The notes under the pieces are model-generated. The model made no database searches and had not been told where the DNA came from. It worked only from the letters and a program-made list of their open reading frames with translations. A program made the translations under genes and the position numbers. A stretch of DNA of 64,000 nt from Larus michahellis (taxonomy: Eukaryota > Chordata > Aves > Charadriiformes > Laridae). The DNA is taken from contig NC_133898.1 of NCBI RefSeq assembly GCF_964199755.1, forward strand, positions 30,135,985 through 30,199,984. Reading direction: 5' to 3'. Each line of letters starts with the position of its first letter. Position 1 is the stretch's first letter. Positions 47,931-59,843 of the stretch are shown in pieces.

Positions 47931-50900
47931 GTAGGCTACAACCGGGGAGTGGGGTAGCTTCTGTGTGTGCCATCTGTTACCTTGGGTGTGCTTGCATCTG
48001 TGTGCGCTACTGATGACTGACTTTTGTGCGTTAATCCACCAAATAGTCTCAAGGCGCTGAATAGGAAGCTTTTTGTTTAGATTTGGTTTAATGTGACAGC
48101 CAGTAGCTTGGAGCAGGCTTTAGACCATAAACGTTGCCTTTGAAGAAGGTCAAATATGAGCTGAGTCAGTGTGCATCCAGTCTAGATTAACACGGAGGGA
48201 AGCAGATCTTCTTGCAGGTAATCATGTACTTGACTTTTTCCACCCTCACCTCATGGCCTTGTGCAACTGATGCCAACTTTGCTCAAACCAATACAGGTCT
48301 AGCTGCTTGGTTATGACTTTATTCCAGCATGGAATTTTTCTCAAAGTTAGAAGCAAGTTGTATATGGGATTTTGGTAGGAGTTCAGAAACTGAAAGTGAC
48401 TTCCCTATGAGGGCATGTCCAAGCTAAGATAGCTAGCTAAGGTCAAAATTGCTCGAGCTATTATTTTACAAACTCTTTTAAGCATTTCTTGGTGAGAAGT
48501 GCAACTAATGCCAATTGTTTCATGCATTGTTGATCAGAAACAGCAAAATTAGCACTAGGGAGTCTAGTGCTAGAAACTAGAGTATGGGATCTAAATAGGA
48601 AATTAAATTTATGTGCAAAGCAGGAGGAAGGGGGTATGTATGATTAGGCTGCAGAGGGTGGGAGACATACCTGGCAAGCTGAAAAAAATACATCGGCTGT
48701 GTCTGAGTGTTCTCTTCTTTCTTGTGACCATACGATGAAGAAACAAGGAAAACAACAACTGCTTTTTGTTGCACTGTTTTTCTTAGTGTATATTAATATA
48801 GATTGACTATACACTGTATATACACCAGTGATTTAATATTTGTTGGGAAACTTTCCCAAATCTTCCTTATGACAGCAGAGCTGATTTAAAAAAAAAAAAA
48901 AAAAAAAAAAAGGAAAGTATGAAAATGCCACTCAAGATTGAGCAAAGACTGATTTCTTTCTCCTGTAGCCTAGAGAAAGCTGTGTTTTAAAAATACTTTA
49001 AATTCCTTTAATTTCTTTTGGAATTGAGAAAGCTAGGTATATATGGTATTCTGCACTGTACCCCACTGAATGGAATGACAGAATAAACACTCTTTAATTT
49101 CCTTCATCAGAATTATGCATAGGACAATCTTGTGATAAAGATATGACTGTGAGGGTATAGTCCTGTGGATATGTATTGCGTATAATCTTGATTATGGTTG
49201 TCCCAGATGTTTTCAATATTGTAAAGCTTCTTTGACTCATATGTGTATACTATTGTATATATAAATCTAAGCCACATTTATACTGTGTGACTTCATAGCT
49301 AAAAACTTTCAGCGAAGACAGTAAGTTTTAGTGAATGTAGAAGATGCTAAAAATGGAGGAAGGTATTGAGCTGGCAAATTGAAACTGTTAGGTTTGCGGG
49401 TTTTCAGAAAAGCAAAACATCCCTAAAATCACTATTTTTCCCCTTAAATAATTGCAGTCATTGCTGTTGGAATCTACATATCCTGAGACTAGTATGGCTT
49501 TAATGTTTTTAGTTAATAAAGAAATAAAAAAAGTATTAGCTTCAACACATGCTTAAATATAGCATGAGTAGTACAAATAGCTAAAAATAATGAGAAAGAT
49601 CAGGATAGTTTATCCTTGATAGAACTTGCTGAATCAGGTGTTTTTAAATGGCATGCTTCATATTTCTGAACAGAAGAGAATTGTCTTTACTGTGAGTGAC
49701 TGTAAAACCACTGGAGGAAAAATACCCACAAAACCTACCTGTCCAAAATAAATCATTGTACAATAGGCGACTATTTAAATTAGGCAATTTTCTTTAAACA
49801 CAGTTTAAACTTGACATGGAGTCCTTCACAACCTTGATATTCATCTGTTAGTAACAAAATAGTAATTTCCAAGAATTGTTTTTATTTTGTTTAGGATGGT
49901 TAAGCTGCACAAATTCCTAAACGCTTTACCACTTGGACAACACTTTTTAGCTCTCAAAAGTATTTTGGGAAGGTGAAAGGCTCGCTTCCATTTCACACAG
50001 AAGAGCATACAAAGAAGTAAAACAGCTTTCCAAAGGCAGCCTCTCAGCGGTGATGGTGTCGTGGCAGAACTAGGAAGACCTTCCTCCTGTGGCAATCCAA
50101 AATTTCTTTTGCTTGCTTTTGCCAGCTAATACAGACTGAAACCAGATGTAATCTGCAAACACTTACTGTTTAATGCTGCTTTTTAAAAAATGTTAATTTA
50201 AGACCTCAGAATTGTTCCATTTAATATTTTTCTGTGTAGTGAGGTAGAATACTGAAACATCCTTGCAATTTGACAATGTTTCCCAAGTGCCATGTAAGGA
50301 ACTGTGGTATTTTTTTCTAGTATTTTATAACTTCTTATATACAAATAATAGTGTAGCCTATCTGTTTTAAGCAAATTTAATCTCACTAAGCAGTAAGCTA
50401 AAAATACGTGTGTTAAGATGTTTCTTGTCGCTCAGGTTCACTTATGTGAATAAGGAAGACACGTTCTCTTAATCAGGGAAGTGGAACTTAGCTAAAAGTT
50501 ATAATTTTAATGGAAGGACTGGATTGGTGTTGTTTGACTAATACATGTTACGACAAAACAAGCCACAGAGAGTGAGGTTTCAGCTGAATCAGAAGTGACT
50601 TAATAACACTTTTTATATAGTTCAAGAAATTGTTCCAATTTGTGAAAGTAAGTGTTAAGGTAGCTGAGGTCTCATAAACATTAAATGTTATGTATTTAAC
50701 AAAGAGAAGTAGGTTAAAGTGCTCCTATTACTGCTTTCTTACTGAATTAGGACTGATAGATGGGGCTATTTTTTCTGATCTAGAGCAGAAAGCAAAGCCA
50801 GGAAGGATGCAGTGGAGAGGAGAGCATAGAGCTTGCAGCTGTTTGAGTGGAAGTTTCAAGACATGCATTCCCAGGTTTCATTGTTAAGTTAGAGGTGCTT

Positions 50901-52282
50901 GAAAGATGAAAGTCAGTCTATTCAGGTTGCTTTGTTATGGAATCTAGTTAGAGTGAAATGAAAGTGGGCTTGTGAATAAGAGGCACCTAGATTTTTTTTT
51001 TTTGTAAAATTGGTAAAAGCTTTTTCTACATTCTGAACATATTTAAGCAGGAAGGATGAAGCAAAAAGGACCTAAAATGGCATCCAAAAATTCTTTCAAT
51101 CTTTAAACAACTATGAATCTGTGCTCAAAACACTTCTGAATGTCTGTGCTTAAACCTCCTTGAAATGCAAGAGACTGATCTGATAAGCGTTGTTTCCTTC
51201 CTGAGGATACTAAATGGAAGAGCCACCACTGGTATCTTGCAGTGTCCTCTGTTCTGTCCTTGGCAGCAGAACAGAATGAATATTCATTAATCTAGTTTGC
51301 CTTTTGATTTGATTTAAATGAGATAATTGTGTCCTATTCCTTGAACTCCTCCTTTTTGGTTTTAAGTTTTAGAGTGTGTGTATATATATTCATTATTTCA
51401 CGCCTAAAAATATTTCCTCTTTGTACTTCTTACGACTGCTTAGGCTTATAGGCAGATTTGTAATCACTGAGCTCTGGAGTTTGCCTCTTTGTAGCCCACT
51501 TGCAGCAAACTGCCTGTATGTTTTGTCTCAGTTATAACTTGCGTGTCACATTGATCTTGGACACAATTCCATCACTCCTTCTCAAAAAGACTGAGGAAGT
51601 CCAGGGATGCTGGTTAGAAGCCCTGTGTAATCTAAAACATGGTGAGGTGGACTTCAGACTGAAGAGCAGTGATCAGCTTTCAGGATAAACCTACTGTCAT
51701 CTAAAAAGAAAGACAATAAAAAGTGGTATGGGAGGAGAGAAGCAGTAGCGTTGCTCAGCAAGAGTTCCTCCTCCAGGATTGCCATAGAACACCTAGGGAC
51801 CAATGTTGACTCTTCAAAAGACACAAACCTTTTCTTCTCAGGGAAGCAGATTATTAAGCTTGCTTACCTTCTCTGGTTGGCTTAACTTCTGCTTGATATA
51901 ATAGAACAATAATTGTCAAAATGCCAAAGTAGTAGATGAATACTGGCAGTCATGTGGGTACTGCTGCCAGGCTAGATCATCATCAGTGGAATTTTTGTGG
52001 TGTTTTTGTCAAAGGATATGGTTCTGTACACTAGCCTGTCGCCTTTGGGCTGGTGCACGGGCATGAATTTATGATGTAGTGCCCTGAAGAGCAATAACAC
52101 CTCTCAGTGCTGCTTTTTTTAACTCTTGTCCTTAGGGCAGACCTTTTCTTCCAGTTGTTTTGTGTTTTTTTTTTTTTTTCCCTCTTCCCTAAGGCTTTCT
52201 AATTTACTGAAATGGAAAGAATGTCTATCTCTGCATAGAAGAATTTTTGCTTTAAGATCCTCTATTTTATTTGGTTTTATTT
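47931..52282 (+). other. LPGAT1: LPGAT1 intron 3, first part
   Basis: AT-rich intron (the whole intron is 47931-55385, phase 0). It contains a 24-base poly-A at 48888-48911. I see no gene, RNA gene or recognisable transposon in this part. Confidence 0.65.
48888..48911 (+). repeat. Poly-A tract, 24 A
   Basis: An uninterrupted run of 24 A on the sense strand of the intron. No retroposed source or target-site duplication is visible beside it. It is a potential internal priming site for oligo-dT cDNA libraries. Confidence 0.85.
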
Positions 52283-53206
52283 GATTGAGTGCACCCTCAG
52301 CAAGTTTGCTGATGACACCAAGCTGTGTGGTGCAGTCGACACGCTGGAGGGAAGGGATGCCATCCAGAGGGACCTTGACAGGCTTGAGAGGTGGGCCTCT
52401 GCAAACCTCATGAAGTTCAACAATGCCAAACGCAAGGTCCTGCACCTGGGTCAGAGTGATCCCAAGCACAAATACAGGCTGGGCAGAGAATGGCTTGAGA
52501 GCAGCCCTACCAAGAAGGACTTGGGGGTGTTGGTTGATGAGGAGCTCAACATGAGCCAGCAATGTGTGCTCGCAGCCCAGAAAGCCAACCACATCCGGGG
52601 CTGCATCAAAAGAAGGGTGGCCAGCAGGTCGGGGGAGGTGATTCTGCCCCTCTGCTCCACTCTCATGAGGTCCCACCTGGAGTACTGTGTCCAGCTCTGG
52701 GCCCCCCAACATAAGCAGGACATGGACCTGTTGTAATGAGTCCAGAGGAGAGCCCCAAAGATGCTCAAAGGGATGAAGCACCTCTCCTGTTAGGACAGGC
52801 TGAGAGAGTTGGGGTTGTTCAAGCCTAGAGAAGAGAAGGCTCTGGGGAGACCTTATAGCAGCCTTCCAGTAGCTGAAGGGGGCCTACAGGAAGGGTGGGG
52901 AGGAACTCTTTATCAGGGAGTGTAGCAACAGGATGCAAGGGGTAATGGTTTTGAAACTGAAAGAGGGGGAGATTTAGCTTAGATATTAGGAAGAAATTCT
53001 TGACTGTGAGAGTGGTGAGACACTGGAACAGGCTGCCCAGAGAAGTTGTGGTTGCCCCATCCCTGGAAGTGTTCAAGGCCAGGCTGGATGGGGCTTTGAG
53101 CAGCCTGGTCTAGTGGGAGGTGTCCCTGCCCATGGCAGGGGGTCAGAACTAGATGGTCTTTAAGGTCCCTTCCAACCTAAACCATTCTCTGATTCTGTGG
53201 TTCTAT
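52283..53206 (+). mobile_element. CR1 LINE copy D, 5'-truncated just before FADD
   Basis: The copy begins in the reverse transcriptase domain immediately upstream of motif C. KFADDTKL is intact (FADD from 52305), and a 151-codon frame stays open from 52281 to 52736 through [22 protein letters not shown] and the [12 protein letters not shown] block. Further down, frames are broken through the C-terminal part (WNRLP-like region), ending with GGTCCCTTCCAACC and a GATTCTGTGGTTCTA tail. The sequence differs from copies C and E in many positions, suggesting another CR1 subfamily. Without the fingers, motif A and the endonuclease it cannot encode an active enzyme. The opposite-strand 220-codon frame here is only its shadow. 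Confidence 0.92.
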
Positions 53207-55385
53207 TTAACACAGGCCAGGGGATAGCTGTATGAGAAACCATTTCACCAGTATTAGTCTCAAATGCGGAGTTATATCTAGGAAATAATTTTTCTTTTAT
53301 CACTCACAAATACATAGTGTGTCTCTGTTCCCTTGGATGTGTAGCATCAAGTAAGTAACACCACTGGCAGACAGGAAAGGATACTAGCATGTCACTGACA
53401 TGAAATGGATGCTTGTTTCCAAAGCAGAACCTTTCATATCTTTGAGAGCTGTCCTTTTCTCTCAGACATGGTTTCCTTTTCCACTTCCAGTGATGCTAGA
53501 GGGTCTAGAACTGGGCGCTCTTGCATTATCCAAGAACTTCAAATAGAAAGCTTGCTAGTATTAAAAAAAAAAAACCAAACCACAAAAGCTAAGGTGTTCT
53601 TAATGCTCTCTTAGGCAAGGATAGCTAGCTTCTAAATGTGACATTTGGATTTCATTGGAAGATGAGCTATATGTCTATGGCAGTAAAGTATCTTACACAT
53701 TCTTTGGCAGGTATGATTTTTCAAGTGTGTAAAAACTTCACTTTGCTGAGCATCCATCTGCAGTTGTTTAAGGATAAGAAACAGGGTATGTGACAGTTAT
53801 CTTTCTCCAAATATATAACCTGGGATTCATTTATAGCTTCTGTGGTCAAAAGGGAAAATAGGTAATTGGAGCACTCCAAGGCATAATTAGATTTCTTTGG
53901 AAGAAAGACTTACTGATGCATGCAATTCTAGATACAAATTGCAAATTATCGAGCTGCTTTTACAAAACAGAATTCATGCATGAAATATGATCTGCTTCTT
54001 TCTACAAATTCCGTGTAGGCATGTGAAGATGTGAAAAAGGGTAAAAGCCACCATCTTTTACTGTATCAAACTATTTTGTTAGAAGTATTGTTGAAGGCAT
54101 GGATGTGGATTCGGAGTATTTCAGTAACTGTGCAAACCTCTGATGTTTGGAGAGAAGCGTAGAGTATGCTTTAGCAGTAGATGTAATCAAGTAGTGCACA
54201 AATAATACACTGTATTTTCTAGAGGACATCTTTATTTCTTAGACTGCTTTCTTTCTGTCTTTGCCTGAAATTATGTATCTTGGACAACTGAAAGATGCCA
54301 AGCAGAAGGTTCAAAAAGTGATCTTCTGACTACCAGAGAAACGTCATGGTTGTCCATATGCTTTTTTGATAGTGATAGATGGAAGAGTAGTGTGTTACAT
54401 GACTTTAAGATTCATTGAACTTGAATCAGTCTTACAAGGTGTGGCCTTGTAACAGAGGGAAGAGTAAAGGCAGGTAGCCTCATGTACAATTAAGAGCATG
54501 TAAGAGACACTGGATTTCAGTTTTGGAGAGCCGACACCTACCCCTCTCACAATCTCCATGTAGGAACTACAGAGGTGAAAGGCCTTGGGAGAGAAGAAGC
54601 TTTTCCCTTCTGTTATTTACCTCTTCTGGAGTAATTCTATTTTAAATCTCAAAGGACTGAACAGATACCGTATCTGCCTTCACTGTCCTGTAAGAAGTGA
54701 TAGTCAAAGTGAATGTAACAACTCAACTTCTATTTTTGCCTCTCACCGTGCTTCTTGGCTGGGACTAGGAGCATGACTTAATGAAATTCTCAGGGATGCA
54801 CGTGGCTGCTCTGGCATGAGACAAATCGGTAGTGGTATGTGGGCTGTACATAGGTCTCAGCAAATGGTGCTATTCAAAGATAGAGAGAGCCTATACGGAG
54901 CACGTGCATATCAGAAGCGCAGCAACAACATGATCTCATCCCCAAAATCGCTGAGTAGAAAAAAAAAAAAGGAAACATTTTTTTGTTGTAGACATAAACC
55001 AGTTGGAGATTTCAAACACAGATCTGTATTGGTTTGTGTACTTTAACAAATGCTGGAAATGGTTTTAATTTGCAACTGGCTTAAAATTGTGGTGGTATCT
55101 CAATAAGAAGCATTACACTACCTGTGTGAAAAGATGGAGTAGAAATTACTGTAGCATACGGCTAATAGTGTAGAACTGCATATTATATTATAAAAAGGCA
55201 GCTATTTAATCCTGCTGTTGATAGAGAAGTGTAGCACCTGTGCTGCTTTATACTATGGGGCATAAAGGACTTTATTCCATATATTTGCTAGTTTCATTGC
55301 TGTTGTGAGGGTGACAAGAATGTGACCAGTATATAGGTAATTCTCTGCACTTGACATTTACTAAACTTTTTTTTTAACTTTTCAG
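53207..55385 (+). other. LPGAT1: LPGAT1 intron 3, last part
   Basis: Ordinary AT-rich intron from copy D to the exon 4 acceptor. The intron ends with TTTTTTTTTAACTTTTCAG. No other feature is supported. Confidence 0.65.
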
Positions 55386-55481
55386 GTTGTTCGTCAAATG
55401 ATGTGGCTGATGGATCATATTTTTAAGTATACAAACTTTGGCATTGTGTCTCTAATCCATGGAGACTTTTTTATAAGACAG
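55386..55481 (+). CDS. LPGAT1: LPGAT1 coding exon 4, acyltransferase block II
   Basis: A 96-nt exon, phase 0 on both sides, encodes residues 120-151 from VVRQMMWLMD through FKYTNFGIVSLIHGDFFIRQ. The GDFFIRQ end, joined to GR of the next exon, forms the block II-like segment that in this family helps bind the glycerophosphate part of the acceptor. The acceptor is TTTTCAG (AG at 55384-55385) and the donor is ACAG|GTAAAT (GT at 55482). The match to mammalian LPGAT1 is nearly complete. Because its length is a multiple of three, skipping it would keep the frame but remove this block. Confidence 0.95.
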
Positions 55482-58400
55482 GTAAATGGAAACACGTAAT
55501 AGTGCTTTGATTTATCCTTGGTTTTGGAATGTTGTGGTGTTATGGGACTTACTCATTACCTCCTGGATGGCTTGCAGGATGAAATAACTATGTTGTAATG
55601 TGTGTATTTGGGTAGAGCTTTCTTCTGAAACTGTTTGTTTTTTTCCCAGGCTTCTCTTATTATTTGCCTAGACATGAATGTTTACGGAACCCAGTTATGA
55701 TGGGAGCCTTTTTATGAGAGGTCTACAAGCAAAGTACATGGGCAGTCCTTTTTGTCTCTCTGCTTCTGACTGCCCATTGTTGGAGCCTGGCTGCTTCCCT
55801 TAGTGACCTTGAAGTTGTGCAATGAGTCTGGTTAGGTCGCTCTTCTGACTGTCAAAGTTTTAGATAAGGAAAGGCAGGACCATCCCTTTTGGTGGTGACG
55901 TGGTAGCAGACCAGTTTAAGGTGATGATGGACCTGCATAAATAGTAATTAACTGATTCTTGAAGGTTAATTATTATTTGAGCATCAGGAAAGAATGTGTG
56001 TTAAGCCCAGCATCTCAGATGTTAAGGAGTGAAAACCTCAGATTATTTCTTACATTTTGGGGGTTTTGTTGTTTGGTAGCTGTTGTTCAAACTGCACTCT
56101 AAAAGTAGAAATTTCGAAATAGTACAATAAGCTTGAACCTGCTGCCAGTTATGTAAACTGTGTTATCCAGCATACACATTTCTTTCCTCTCCTTATTTTT
56201 ATTTGTCTGGACTTAAAATGTGTGGCCAGACAGAGAGAATGAATGAGTTTTCACTTTACAGAGAAGGAAAAGCTAATTTACTCAGAATGAAATAAAGAAA
56301 TACTTAATCACAGCTATACACAGCTAAAGTGAGATTTCTCACTAAGACTAGAGGCGTGGTTAGAACACCTCAAGCAAAATTAGATTCTCTAGAGATACAA
56401 CTCTGTACTGTGAATGTATGGGAAGGAACAGAGTTTGACGCTTTGTAAACTATAAATCTATTTCAGTAGTTAAAATTCACAAGATACATATTTTGAGGTA
56501 CACATGGCTGTCAGCTTGTTAATTGTAATTTCTGGATATGGTGTTGCAATTCCAGTTACAAAACCAATTTATTACTGAGCTGCAAACACTAAGGCTTTTC
56601 TTCATTTTTGTAAAGTGGCTGAGATATGCAACATCACAAATCAAATGATGTTATCATAAGTCTTAAATATAAACCAATTAAAAATAAAATGTTTCTTGGC
56701 TGTTAACTAGCCTTTGGATGTAGCAAAAACACTTAAGGTGAGTGAGTAATGATCCTTTGCCTAACTATAGAAGGGCCCTAGTAATATTTGGATGAGTAAA
56801 TACTTCATTTTTTCCCCCTGTAAAATAATGTAATTTGATCATGGTACAATACATGCTATTTGTTAAAAACATACATTAGCTGCATTTTCATGAGCAGCAA
56901 CAATGGCGGTTTTAGGAGTGCTTCTGAAGTCTGCTAGAGGTTGACTAGTGTTTTCCCTTCTCCCATTGAAAAGTATATTGGAAACAGAGACTGTCAATTA
57001 CTTGCCATTTTGGTGATGCAAAGTGCATGGCATCCTGAAGAATTTGTCAGCAGCCTGCTGCTGCCAGTTTTCTTTCCTCTAAAGGAAGGAAGACTGAGCC
57101 TGTTCCCTGTGGTGGTGATCAACTATCCATGGTCTTCAAGAATTGGTTGTATTAAGGAGCTGCTTCTGTATGACTTACCTTCTCTTCTTTCTGGACAGTA
57201 TGTTAATTGCATTTTATCTTCCAGAACTCTTCAGTATTCCACTAGTAACGGTTGCTTTTAAACACTCCTCTTTCCCATTAGTCTAGTAGATTTTTCTGTA
57301 TCACAGCAGCATCTTAAGCCTCACGGTATTTGCTGAACAGCAATTTATGCACCAGTTGTATTCATTAGGTTTGGTTTGGTTTTGGAGAGTTCTAATATCT
57401 AACATGTGAAAAGGTTATCATTCACTGCTGTTTTTTTAACTACTGTGCTGTCCTGGAGTCCTGTGATCTGGTGGGAAAGGACTGTTTTAACTGAGGAACT
57501 TCTATGTTGCTCTTTAATTGCATTAATATGAGCAGGCAGAGCTTTTTCCTTCCCTTTCATGAGGTAAGTTGGAAGTAATTGCAATCGTGAGATTTCAAAA
57601 TCTAGCAGAAACACTTTCACAAAACTTGTCTTCAATAAAATATTGTTTCTTGTTGTCTTCCACTCAACCCCACTCTTTCCCTCTTCCCTGCCAAAAAAAC
57701 ACCAACCACCAAAGTGTGGAAGGTTTGTAGCAGTTTTGTTGACATTTCAGAGAATTAAAATCACCTCTGCTGAGGGAAGCTTAAATTTTGGACTGCTGTG
57801 TCTTTAGAGTGATTTGGCAAAGTCACTTTGAAGCACTCAGAAATAACAATCGATGTCAATTAATTCCTATGAAAATTTGGGTAGCTTGCTCTTGCTGTGT
57901 GTGGAAGCGGGAAAAGATTGTTGTTGAAGATACTGACGATATTTCTGCAGTAATTAAGGACAAATCTTACTGTCTTAAATGAAAAAGTTGTGCTAATACA
58001 TCAAAGAGGAGAAATGAATGAAGGTTGGTTGTTTTTATTTTTTTCCGCATCCCCTTCGTCTTTCAGGTTTAATTATCACCTGGCTATATCCTATATATAG
58101 CTAATTATCAAACTAGAAGCTGGTGTCATACAATAACTAGTCTAGGGCATTTCGGTTTTATTGTTGTAGGCTTTCTTTAAGTTCACACAAATAAAATCAC
58201 TTCCTACTCAACAGTTTCCCCTAGGGGAAGGAAACCTGCAAACATCATAGCCCAGTACATTTTATATTTTTATTTCTTTTTTCTTCTCAAACAATAAGTG
58301 TTTCCATCAGTGTGCTGATGCAGCGCAGGTTTGGGAGAAATCTGTGGTTCTACTGTGGTAGCTGAACTCAAATGTGGTCTCAAGTTCCAGCTATGTCTTC

Positions 58401-58895
58401 TGGTAACCTCTGCTATTCTAATATGGGATGAGGGGACAGGTGTGTAGAAGATACGTACATAAAGCAAAGATACTGTGTGGCTTGAAGAAATTACTGATGA
58501 TATGTGGACCTCCAAATCGTAGCTTGACTCCTAGACTGTCTTTGCAGACTTCAGTTTAGAAAATTCAACTTGGGACCCAGTAACAATTAGAGAATTCTGT
58601 AAATACATCCTCCTGTTATGTGGAGTTCCTGTTTACAGTGTGGATATCACTCTTGCAGAGAAGTCATCAAATCAGGAGCTTCATCCTCAATTTCAAGGGC
58701 TTTTTTTCAGCCTTTCTGTAAAGTGGCATTAACTCAGCCACCAGTGGGTACTCTGGGAACAGTGTTTTGTGTTGTCATAGAGGCTTATTTACATCTCTGA
58801 AAAGAGAGAGAAATTATAGAAATGTAATAATTATCTGTCTTAATGTTGTCTCTTTTAAGCATTCATTTTATTTAGGTAATGTTTTATCCTTATAG
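55482..58895 (+). other. LPGAT1: LPGAT1 intron 4
   Basis: A 3,414-nt phase-0 intron without recognisable transposons. Open frames at 56941-57261 and 57788-57982 have no recognisable homology and are not called. The intron ends in ATGTTTTATCCTTATAG. Confidence 0.7.
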
Positions 58896-59169
58896 GGAAG
58901 AGCACACCGTGACCAGCAGCTTGTGTTACTCAAGGAGCATCTAGAAAAATATTACAGGAGCCGTAATCGGAAATGGATTGTTTTATTTCCAGAGGGTGGC
59001 TTCCTTAGGAAAAGGAGAGAAACAAGCCAGGCATTTGCCAAGAAAAACAATTTGCCATTTCTTAAACATGTCACCCTGCCGAGACTTGGGGCAACACAAG
59101 TCATTCTGAAAACGCTTGTAGCGCCGCAAGAAAATGGAACTCCAGCAGGTGGAGACGCTGTGATAAAAG
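58896..59169 (+). CDS. LPGAT1: LPGAT1 coding exon 5, FPEGG motif
   Basis: The exon encodes residues 152-242 plus one nt. It carries the acyltransferase block III motif F182-P-E-G-G186 in [15 protein letters not shown], needed for binding the phosphate of the acceptor lipid, followed by [13 protein letters not shown] and the VTLPRLGAT segment (block IV-like, V/TLPR). These match mammalian LPGAT1 closely. The acceptor is CCTTATAG (AG at 58894-58895) and the donor is AAAG|GTAAAG (GT at 59170), leaving phase 1. An in-phase alternative donor CAG|GTGGAG lies 21 nt upstream (GT at 59149). The last residues, VIK, differ from the human protein as I recall it, so the exact exon end is less sure than the rest. 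Confidence 0.92.
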
Positions 59170-59209
59170 GTAAAGACTGCTTCACTCTTGTGGATAAAAA
59201 GCAAATTGA

Positions 59210-59843
59210 ATGTCCAGGATTAGAGGTTGACCTGCTGGAAAGCAGCTCTGTAGGGAGGGACCTGGGAGTCTAGGTGGACAGGAAGTTGACCATGAGGCAG
59301 CAATGTGCCCTTGTGGCCAAGAAGGCCAGTGGTCTCCTGGGGCGCATAAAAAAAAGAGCGTGGCCAGCAGGTTGAGGGAGGTCATCCTCCACCTCTACTC
59401 CACCCTGGTGAGGCCACATCTGGAGTACTGTGTCCAGCTCTGTGACCCCCAGTTCAAGAAGGACAGGGAACTGCTGGAGAGAGTCTAGCGGGGGAGCTAC
59501 AAAGATGGTCAAGGGACTGGAGCACCTCTCTTGTGAGGAAAGGCTGATAGACCTGGGTCTGTTTAGCTGGGGAAGAGAAGACTGAGAAGGGGATCTTATC
59601 AATGCTTATAAGTATCTAAAGGACAAGTGTGAAGAGGTTGGGGTCAAACTCTTCTCCGTGGTGTGTGGTGACAGGACAAGGGGCTGCCCAGAGAAGTTGT
59701 GGAGTCTCCTTCTGGAGATATTCAAAACCTGCCTGGATGCGTTCCTGTCCAGCCTGCTGTAGGTGAACCAGCTTTGGCAAGGGGGTTGGACTAGATGATC
59801 TCTGGTGGTCCCTTCCAACCCCTACAATTTTGTGATTCTGTGA
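59210..59843 (+). mobile_element. CR1 LINE copy E, next to LPGAT1 exon 5
   Basis: A 5'-truncated CR1 copy closely resembling copy C, starting in the region after the reverse transcriptase motifs ([10 protein letters not shown], compare [10 protein letters not shown] in copy C). It carries early stops, for example the TAG at 59271-59273. It also has an internal deletion of about 95 bases relative to copy C at around 59683: GACAAGGGGC passes directly to TGCCCAGAGAAG. The end has GGTCCCTTCCAACCCC and GTGATTCTGTG. It begins only about 40 bases after the exon 5 donor, in the sense orientation. Confidence 0.92.

Noticed and set aside
52119..52781. 220-codon frame on the minus strand
   Set aside because: It is antisense to CR1 copy D over most of its length; the sense strand has the recognisable ORF2 with FADD.
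57788..57982. Frame with a protein-like end (VEDTDDISAVIKDK) in intron 4
   Set aside because: It has a possible acceptor (TGTCTTTAG) inside but no matching donor before its stop, and LPGAT1 exon 4 joins exon 5 directly in frame without it.
58075..58115. Short AT-rich foldback (GCTATAT and ATATAGC)
   Set aside because: The 7-bp arms in AT-rich DNA are expected often by chance.
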